Shown here piece by piece: positions 24,418-29,735 of a stretch of DNA of 29,735 nt. Within the stretch, counting starts at the first letter, position 1, and each line of letters opens with the position of its first letter. A model generated the notes under the pieces. It had not been told where the DNA came from. It saw only the letters and a program-made list of their open reading frames with translations, and searched no databases. The position numbers and the translations under genes were made by a program. Source of the DNA: Akkermansiaceae bacterium UBA5689 (GTDB lineage: Bacteria; Verrucomicrobiota; Verrucomicrobiia; Verrucomicrobiales; Akkermansiaceae); NCBI GenBank assembly GCA_002420305.1, contig DIHT01000085.1:6373-36107 (forward strand), in the 5' to 3' direction.

Positions 24418-25153
24418 CAGCTTCCTCAGTTACAGTTTTGAGAGCGTTGAGAGTGTCCTCCGGGCTGACATTCCATGGGCGGTTCTCCCTGATTCCGTTC
24501 ACGAATTCTTCAAGCATGTTTCGGAGAGTCATGACTTCGTTGGCGGGCGGAATGAGAGAGTGCATACCGGCCTTCCCAAGAAGGAGGTGGCCGTTTTCAT
24601 GGTCATCAGCGTAAGCTGCACCATGAGATCCGATCAGGTGCATGGAGTAGTAATCATTACTTCCATTACGGTTGGTCGCGATGTCGATGAGGCTCATCCC
24701 TGAATCTGGATAGCCCAGATGCAACTGAAGATAGTTTGGACCAGAATGGGCGTGGCAGGAGCTGGGTGGTCCTGAGAAAAACCAGTGGGAAAGGTCAACC
24801 TGATGAAACGCCATGGCAGCAGGGCAGGCTTCTGCGGTCAGCCAGTGATGGATCCGGAGGAGGCCAGGGTCCCCCAGCTGCCCCCGCAACCGGCTCTCTT
24901 GCAGAGGAACAACATTTGGGGCGTAACGCCATTGGTGTGCAGGCATGGCGGGTGCGCCCTGTAGCTCGCGCAGCTGGTCGAAGCTCATCTTGTGGGGATG
25001 ATCAAGGAGGGAGGGAAGAGATCGGTCCGGGATTGTGTCAGTGATAAGCGCATCGGCGTTCTTTTCGACAGCCTCAACCCCGTGCATCCGGGTTAATGCC
25101 TCGAGATACAGCGCTCGTCGCGGGAGGGTAAGGTTAACTTGAATCTTGAGCAT
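24410..25153 (-). CDS. Short, degenerate Gfo/Idh/MocA-like protein (247 aa)
   Basis: I start at ATG 25153 (MLKIQVNLTLPRRALYLEAL), preceded by GAAGG. A longer frame to 25300 would overlap the divergent gene and adds compositionally poor sequence. Residues about 95-235 resemble the second (substrate) domain of Gfo/Idh proteins (QWRYAPNVVPLQES to GDPGLLRIHHW to HQVDLSHWF, and later YYSMHLIGSHGAAYADDHE). The N-terminal part is only about 95 residues, lacks a GxGxxG motif and lacks the EKP motif, so it probably cannot bind a nucleotide in the normal way. It is first in the operon and overlaps the next gene by 8 nt. It may act as a partner subunit or a substrate-binding or regulatory paralogue. It is not obviously a pseudogene, since the frame is open and coupled to its neighbour. 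Confidence 0.7.
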   Translation of the reverse strand: MLKIQVNLTLPRRALYLEALTRMHGVEAVEKNADALITDTIPDRSLPSLLDHPHKMSFDQLRELQGAPAMPAHQWRYAPNVVPLQESRLRGQLGDPGLLRIHHWLTAEACPAAMAFHQVDLSHWFFSGPPSSCHAHSGPNYLQLHLGYPDSGMSLIDIATNRNGSNDYYSMHLIGSHGAAYADDHENGHLLLGKAGMHSLIPPANEVMTLRNMLEEFVNGIRENRPWNVSPEDTLNALKTVTEEADA

Positions 25154-25280
25154 GGCCTTCGGTGCTGAGGCAGCAGGTCGAGTGTGCAGTTGAGATCTCC
25201 TAGTAGAATTCCCTCCGTGCAGATCGCAAGGATACAATCGAGGGTCGACCGGGAGGGCGGGTTCCGCTAAGGCCATGGTC
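25154..25280. other. Divergent promoter region between two Gfo/Idh units
   Basis: These 127 nt lie between two divergently transcribed starts and must hold both promoters. On the plus strand TACAAT (25233-25238) is a plausible -10 box about 43 nt before the ATG of the plus gene, but the matching -35 is poor. A plus-strand ribosome site AAGG (25269-25272) is 8 nt from ATG 25281 and only 2 nt from ATG 25275, favouring the former. Shared control of both units is inferred only from the geometry. Confidence 0.4.
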
Positions 25281-26393
25281 ATGGCAGATTCTCTCTTCAA
25301 AGTAGGCGTATTGGGAGCAACTGGTTTTATTGGGTCTCCCTACAGAGCAGAGATCCGGGAGTGTAAGGAGGCTGAGATTGTGGCCCTCTGTGCCCGGAGG
25401 CAGGACTTGTTGGCCAAGGCGGCACGAGAGGATCAGGCCAAGGTGGCGACTCAGGACTGGAGAGAGGTCGTGGAGCATCCAGACGTAAACCTTGTTATTG
25501 TCGGGACGCCGGATGCTTTACATCATGAGGCGGTAGTGGCCTGCGCGGCGCAGGGGAAGCATCTGCTATGTGAGAAGCCAGTGGGAATGAACGCTGCAGA
25601 GGCGGAGGAGATGTGGGGGCTTTACCGTGACGCTCAACCTGCGCTCGCTCACTTTGTGCCGTTCTGGACCCGGATGGTGGGCGTTTTTGAGATCGCAAAG
25701 GATATTGTAGGGTCTGGAGAGCTCGGGGCAATTGTTTCAACCGTATTCCGTTGGCAGAACCCCCGGCCTGCCACCATGCCGCTTACATGGAGGGATGACC
25801 CCGAACTGTCATCTGCCGGGACAATTGCTGATGTGGGATCGCATGCCTACGATGTCGTGCGCTGGATTATTGGAGCGGAAGCGGCCAGTGTGCTTGCCCA
25901 CGGTGAGACCCTGACTCCTTCCAAGGCGGATCTTGGAGCAATCAACTTGGAAGAGGCGCTGGAGTGGGGAGGAGGCGAAACCTCCGAAGAGGAGAATGCC
26001 CGGAAGGGTGGGACGGTTGATTATGCCAGCCTTTCTTGCCGGTATACCAATGGGGCGGTGGGGAGTTATCTCCTTTCTCATGCCACGTTTCTCCGGAAGC
26101 ATCTTGCGCCCGAACTTGAATTGCATGGCACGTCAGCCTCTCTCAGCGTGGATCGTTGGTCTGGAGAGGTGGTTATGGTTTCTCCCGATCAGGAAAGGCG
26201 CATCGTTAAGAAAGCGCCGGATGAGGGTTTTGGGAACCGGTTTGACAAATGGGTGTTTCCCTCGCTGGCTCCAATCGTGAGGGGTGAAGAAACAACAGGG
26301 CATCATCCTGATCTTGAGGATGGGTGGATTGCCCAGAAGTTTACCGACGCGGCAGCGAAGTCGGTGGAAGGTGGCTGCTGGGTGAAGGTTTGA
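25281..26393 (+). CDS. Gfo/Idh/MocA-family NAD(P)-dependent oxidoreductase (370 aa)
   Basis: Canonical features: a glycine-rich loop GVLGATGFIG near the N terminus for nucleotide binding, DVNLVIVGTPDALHHEAVVACAAQGKH and the catalytic-region motif CEKPVG (EKP near residue 97). The C-terminal domain has GSGELGAIVSTVFRW and DVGSHAYDVVRWI, the GSH(A/S)xD segment carrying the expected histidine. The length fits the family. The start at 25281 (MADSLFK) is favoured by ribosome-site spacing over 25275 (MVMADS). It is transcribed divergently from the operon carrying two other Gfo/Idh members and an aldolase, so these genes probably serve one sugar or polyol route. Cytoplasmic; substrate not determinable. 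Confidence 0.92.
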   Translation: MADSLFKVGVLGATGFIGSPYRAEIRECKEAEIVALCARRQDLLAKAAREDQAKVATQDWREVVEHPDVNLVIVGTPDALHHEAVVACAAQGKHLLCEKPVGMNAAEAEEMWGLYRDAQPALAHFVPFWTRMVGVFEIAKDIVGSGELGAIVSTVFRWQNPRPATMPLTWRDDPELSSAGTIADVGSHAYDVVRWIIGAEAASVLAHGETLTPSKADLGAINLEEALEWGGGETSEEENARKGGTVDYASLSCRYTNGAVGSYLLSHATFLRKHLAPELELHGTSASLSVDRWSGEVVMVSPDQERRIVKKAPDEGFGNRFDKWVFPSLAPIVRGEETTGHHPDLEDGWIAQKFTDAAAKSVEGGCWVKV

Positions 26394-26536
26394 AGGGCCT
26401 TTCCTCGTGGGAAGGATCAGCGGGTTTTCTCCCTGATACTTGAAGAAGGCTGGTAGGCTGGCAGAAATTCGGCTGTTTAGGCTTTATCTGCTGCAGAGTC
26501 GCGCGAGGATCCGGAGTCACATTGCGCTGCATTCCG

Positions 26537-27784
26537 ATGAAAAGTAATCGCTGTTCCCCCAGTCGCCTGTTCCTTCCGATCTATATTTGCCTGTTCTTCT
26601 CCTCATATGGGGAGGAACACTGGTCTCAGTTTCGGGGCCCGGGGGGCATGGGGCATTCACTTGTCGGGGGTATCCCTCTGAAGTGGTCTTCTGAGTCAGT
26701 GGTATGGAAGGTTCCATTAAAGGGAAAGGGGCAGTCCTCGCCGGTCAGCTGGGGCAACAAGATCTTTTTGACGGGAGGTTCCGATAATGGTCGTGAACGC
26801 TATCTCTACTGCTTGGATAGCAGGAATGGAAAGCTGCTCTGGAGCAGGACCATTGCGTGCTCCTCTCCTGAGAGGCCTCACCGAATGAACAGTTACGCGA
26901 CTCCAACTTGCGCCACTGATGGAGAGCGGGTAGTGGCTTTTTTTGGTCCAGCTGGCCTGCATTGCTATACCCTCGAGGGAGAGAAGATCTGGTCGAGGCA
27001 GCTTGGTGATTTTCCGGGTCCGTGGGGCGTTGCAGCCTCCCCGGTCATCGTTGATAACATGGTGGTTCAGAATTGTGATGCGGAAGGGGCATCCTCTCTG
27101 GTAGCGCTCGACTTGAGTAGCGGCGAGGTATTATGGAAAACCGCCCGTAAAAACAAACCGCGTGGAGGTTGGAGTACACCTGTGTTGATCGAGACGGGCG
27201 CAAAGAGGGAGCTTGTGCTTAACGGAGAGTTTGGAGTCAGGGCGTATGATCCCGCCAAGGGCCGGGAGTTATGGTTCTGTGAGGGCTTTAATGGCAGGGG
27301 TTCACCTATTCCTGCTTTTTCAAACGGTCTTCTCTACGTCGTTAACGGCAAGCCAGGGGATACCTATGCGGTGAAGCCCGGTGGGTCGGGGAATGTGACG
27401 AAGTCGCGCATGGCTTGGCACGCGCCTCGTCGGGGGGGGCGTGATCTGCCTTCTCCAGCGGTTGTGGGAGATTTTCTTGTAGTCGTTTCAATGTCGGGGT
27501 TAGCGACCTGCTACGATACGGGCAGCGGGAAGATTCACTGGCAGCAGAATCTCGGACTGAAAGGGGAGTATGCTGCTGCACCCATTGTTGCCGATGGGCA
27601 TATTCTGATCCAGTCAGTCTATGGCGGGAAAACCGTAGTTCTCAAGCCTGGCAAACGCTTTGAAGTGGTTGGAATCAACGATCTTGGGGCAGAGGTTGAT
27701 GAAATCTTTCGTGCCTGCCTTGCGCCGATCCAAGGGAAGATTTACGCCCGGTCCCTTTCAATGCTGTATCGCATTGAACGTTGA
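26537..27784 (+). CDS. Exported PQQ-like beta-propeller repeat protein (415 aa)
   Basis: ATG 26537 starts a signal peptide (MKSNRCSPSRLFLPIYICLF, cleaved near SSYG). An upstream in-frame TTG at 26522 is unlikely. The mature part opens with WSQFRGPGGMGHS, the typical start of periplasmic PQQ-like propellers of PVC bacteria, then shows repeated blades of the type YLYCLDSRNGKLLWSR, SSLVALDLSSGEVLWK and ATCYDTGSGKIHWQ, each carrying the W-containing blade signature. No heme-binding or PQQ dehydrogenase catalytic residues were identified, so it may be a structural or BamB-like propeller and not a dehydrogenase. The small membrane protein begins 5 nt after its stop, suggesting co-transcription. Confidence 0.85.
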   Translation: MKSNRCSPSRLFLPIYICLFFSSYGEEHWSQFRGPGGMGHSLVGGIPLKWSSESVVWKVPLKGKGQSSPVSWGNKIFLTGGSDNGRERYLYCLDSRNGKLLWSRTIACSSPERPHRMNSYATPTCATDGERVVAFFGPAGLHCYTLEGEKIWSRQLGDFPGPWGVAASPVIVDNMVVQNCDAEGASSLVALDLSSGEVLWKTARKNKPRGGWSTPVLIETGAKRELVLNGEFGVRAYDPAKGRELWFCEGFNGRGSPIPAFSNGLLYVVNGKPGDTYAVKPGGSGNVTKSRMAWHAPRRGGRDLPSPAVVGDFLVVVSMSGLATCYDTGSGKIHWQQNLGLKGEYAAAPIVADGHILIQSVYGGKTVVLKPGKRFEVVGINDLGAEVDEIFRACLAPIQGKIYARSLSMLYRIER

Positions 27785-27789
27785 AACTT

Positions 27790-28152
27790 ATGATGTCTGA
27801 AAAGCCAGATGAAGGGTTCCGGATCTGGCCGCTGATGATGCTGATCTGCTGCATCCCGCTGTTCCACTATATCTTCACTCTTCTGTTCTACGTTGGCGTA
27901 AGCTGCTCGCTGGGAGAGTGGGCTAATACGATAGGGGCTCACGATCCCAAGTCGTTTCTGGGAGGCATTCCCCACGGGATCAGCTTGATTCTGATGATGG
28001 CAAGTTTTGCGATGGGGCCATTGGTGGTCTGGCTGGGATTCAAGACGCGAAGAATGGGGTTGTGCCTCTCTGTCTATGTGCTGGCTCTTGCCTCAGACCT
28101 TCTCCTTTTTAATGTCGCGACTCCCTGGCTTGGGATGTGGATACTCGACTGA
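27790..28152 (+). CDS. Small integral membrane protein of unknown function (about 120 aa)
   Basis: I do not recognise the family. ATG codons lie at 27790 and 27793; a TTG at 27781 would overlap the preceding stop. Three hydrophobic stretches are likely membrane helices: WPLMMLICCIPLFHYIFTLL, ISLILMMASFAMGPLVVWLG and LCLSVYVLALASDLLLFNVA. A KTRR cluster lies between the last two, suggesting a cytoplasmic loop there. A loop with SLGEWANTIGAHDPKSF lies between helices one and two. The 5-nt gap after the PQQ-propeller gene suggests translation coupling, so it may anchor or assist that exported protein. No Shine-Dalgarno is evident. The gene is convergent with the right-edge cytochrome gene, 43 nt away. 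Confidence 0.65.
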   Translation: MMSEKPDEGFRIWPLMMLICCIPLFHYIFTLLFYVGVSCSLGEWANTIGAHDPKSFLGGIPHGISLILMMASFAMGPLVVWLGFKTRRMGLCLSVYVLALASDLLLFNVATPWLGMWILD

Positions 28153-28195
28153 TCAGCATCGGGTCATCGGGTAGGTGTCAGATGGGAGTTTCGCT

Positions 28196-29735
28196 CTATT
28201 TGCAGACCTGAAGATAGGCCACTAGATCGACGAGGTCCTGGTCGCTGAGAATTCCCTCGAGACCTGCAGGCATGAGAGAAACTGGAGAGCGAAGAAGGGT
28301 CTTCAGCTTCTCGCGAGGAATGCGGATGACCTGCTGGTTGACCTGACGGAGATAGACGGCGTCAGTAGTCTCGCGATGAATAAGTCCTGTATGAGCTGCG
28401 CCCGCGGAATCTGTTAGGAGGTAGGATTCGAATCCGTTGACGACTGTCGCGCTGGGAAATAGGATAGCTTCGAAAAGGTCCTTCGCACTTCGAATAGCTC
28501 CGATTTCACTCAGGTTTGGCCCGAGAGTGCCTCCCTGGTTTCCAACCCGGTGACAGAGAGAGCAGGTCGACCGGTTGGCGTGAAACAGGACGCGCCCACG
28601 TGAGGCGTTGCCCTCGGTTGTAATACCCAGAAGCTGAGACAGACGTCGCTCGCGTCCTTCGGATTTTTGGGTTCCGTCATGAATCAGGGACTGAAAGGTG
28701 CGATAAGCTTTGGAAGAGTCCTTGGTGAATTTTTTAGAGAGGGTAGCGAGGTTAGCCTCTTTCAGACTCTTGCGACCGGGGCTTTTCTGGAGCGCTTCGG
28801 CCAGCGTTGATCCGAGGCTCTCAATCTCTCTTTGGGGCCATGCGGCGGGATTAAGTCTCTGGAATGGTTCGAGCAGGAGGCTAAGGTGAAAGGGTGTGGC
28901 GCTGGCAATGAGGCGCGCCAGAGCCTTGCCCTGCTGTTGGTTCTCCCTGTCCAGCTCAACATGGCTCAGAGCTCGAGCTGCCTGCTGCTGTACTTCCGGG
29001 TTGATCGAAGGGTCATCGAGAAATGCTTTCGTCACTGCGAACAGCGTGTCTGAAAGTTTTTTGGAGTGTTCTGCGATACCCTCCAGAGAGGCAGCACGGA
29101 TCAGGGGGTCTTCTTCAGGGGTGGTGGCTATGGATTCCAGTTCGTGAAGGAACTGGGAGGATGAACTTGAATTGACGATGATTCGGATGGCTTCTGCGCG
29201 GAGTTTGGGTGAGGGGTTCTTTAATAGTGCGCCAACCGCAGAAGTAGTAATGGCAGGAAGCTGTTCGAGGTAGCTCAGAGAGGAAAGGAGGAGATGTCTA
29301 GAGGACTCGGTAGCGGATGGTTCCGTAAGGAGGCGAGCAAGCATCTGGTGGAACTCGTCGTCAGCGGAAAACCCTAGGACGATTTCCTCCATCAATGGCG
29401 ATAAAGTGGGGTCCTGTTTTTCCGCTGAGAGAATTTCGCGAAAGAGTTCGAAGACAGGTTCCCTCCAGTCACTCCGTGCTGCGACAATTCTTCTGGCCTC
29501 GTTGCGTAGCTGAGGAAGGGCAGAGCGCAGGAAGGGAACTACGTCTTCAAGTCTGAGAGACGTGGCATCAATCTGCTCAATGACACGCAGGGCGGTGGCC
29601 TGGTAGTGAGGGGTTGGATTCTTGAGCCACGGTAGGCACTCACTGGTGTCGCCGATCTCTATCAGGGCCAGGCGAACGGCGTGTTGAAAGGCGGGTGAGG
29701 AGTCTGCCTGGAGGGAAAGAAAAAGCGGGGCAATG
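28196..29735 (-). CDS. HEAT-repeat / PVC-type cytochrome c protein, C-terminal part (5' end off the window)
   Basis: The frame is open from the right edge (29734 in phase) to the stop at 28196, so the start lies outside; an internal TTG/ATG near 29395 is not the true start. Helical HEAT-like repeats fill most of the visible part (LRNEARRIVAARSDW, LRAEAIRIIVNSSSS, LIRAASLEGIAEHSKKL, EVQQQAARALSHVE). They are followed by a heme-c motif CSLCH (codons 28564-28550) within GRVLFHANRSTCSLCHRVG, and by the family ending MPAGLEGILSDQDLVDLVAYLQVCK. This is the same HEAT plus cytochrome arrangement as in 4492-9654, including LMPxGLE and LAYLQ/VAYLQ endings. By analogy the missing N terminus probably carries the NHL-like dehydrogenase domain and a signal peptide. 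Likely periplasmic electron transfer. Confidence 0.88.
   Translation of the reverse strand, partial: IAPLFLSLQADSSPAFQHAVRLALIEIGDTSECLPWLKNPTPHYQATALRVIEQIDATSLRLEDVVPFLRSALPQLRNEARRIVAARSDWREPVFELFREILSAEKQDPTLSPLMEEIVLGFSADDEFHQMLARLLTEPSATESSRHLLLSSLSYLEQLPAITTSAVGALLKNPSPKLRAEAIRIIVNSSSSSQFLHELESIATTPEEDPLIRAASLEGIAEHSKKLSDTLFAVTKAFLDDPSINPEVQQQAARALSHVELDRENQQQGKALARLIASATPFHLSLLLEPFQRLNPAAWPQREIESLGSTLAEALQKSPGRKSLKEANLATLSKKFTKDSSKAYRTFQSLIHDGTQKSEGRERRLSQLLGITTEGNASRGRVLFHANRSTCSLCHRVGNQGGTLGPNLSEIGAIRSAKDLFEAILFPSATVVNGFESYLLTDSAGAAHTGLIHRETTDAVYLRQVNQQVIRIPREKLKTLLRSPVSLMPAGLEGILSDQDLVDLVAYLQVCK

Overview
This window looks like part of a chromosome from a member of the PVC superphylum, most likely a Verrucomicrobiota bacterium. 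The evidence is the gene content: very large secreted proteins with lamin-tail (LTD), CotH, LamG and thrombospondin type-3 repeats, two copies of the PVC-type HEAT plus c-type heme module, an NHL-like 'membrane-bound dehydrogenase' domain, a CRTAC1/ASPIC-UnbV protein, and a cluster of Gfo/Idh/MocA proteins. TGA and TAA both serve as ordinary stops here, so the code is the standard bacterial one. I saw no rRNA, tRNA, CRISPR array, insertion sequence or phage gene. No stretch over 300 bases lacks a gene; the longest gaps are 9655-9904 and 14549-14791.

Layout. Positions 1-18826 form a minus-strand run of exported proteins. Reading in the direction of transcription these are: a CRTAC1-type lipoprotein (18826-14792), a LamG/calcium-repeat surface protein (14548-9905) closed by a strong intrinsic terminator, a NodB deacetylase/VCBS/dehydrogenase/HEAT/cytochrome c/carbohydrate-binding fusion (9654-4492), an LTD-CotH protein (4277-495), and the first 114 codons of a probable DPP-IV-like S9 peptidase (344-1, cut by the window edge). 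A second LTD-CotH protein (19006-22491) is divergent from the lipoprotein. Next comes a minus-strand operon with overlapping genes: a short degenerate Gfo/Idh protein, a Gfo/Idh oxidoreductase and an HpaI-type aldolase (25153-22508). A third Gfo/Idh gene is divergent from it (25281-26393). A PQQ-like beta-propeller gene and a coupled small membrane protein follow (26537-28152). The right edge holds the C-terminal part of another HEAT/cytochrome c protein (minus strand, 28196 to the edge).

The most interesting feature is in the CRTAC1-type gene. What looks like two ORFs, 18826-16886 (lipoprotein with VCBS repeats) and 16864-14792 (VCBS, ASPIC/UnbV, thioredoxin-like with CxxC, TPR), is one continuous reading frame interrupted by a single TGA at 16888-16886. 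Just downstream of the TGA the RNA can form a perfect 6-bp hairpin with a GGUCG loop, starting 17 nt after the UGA. This matches the position and the GGUC loop of the E. coli fdhF SECIS element. I propose a secreted selenoprotein lipoprotein of 1344 residues with selenocysteine at residue 647, in a family I do not know as a described selenoprotein. No selenocysteine machinery gene lies in the window, so this needs a genome-level check.

Working together (inference): the exported proteins look like an outer-surface or periplasmic polymer-binding and oxidation set with heme-c electron transfer. The Gfo/Idh/aldolase cluster would process sugar or sugar-acid products in the cytoplasm.
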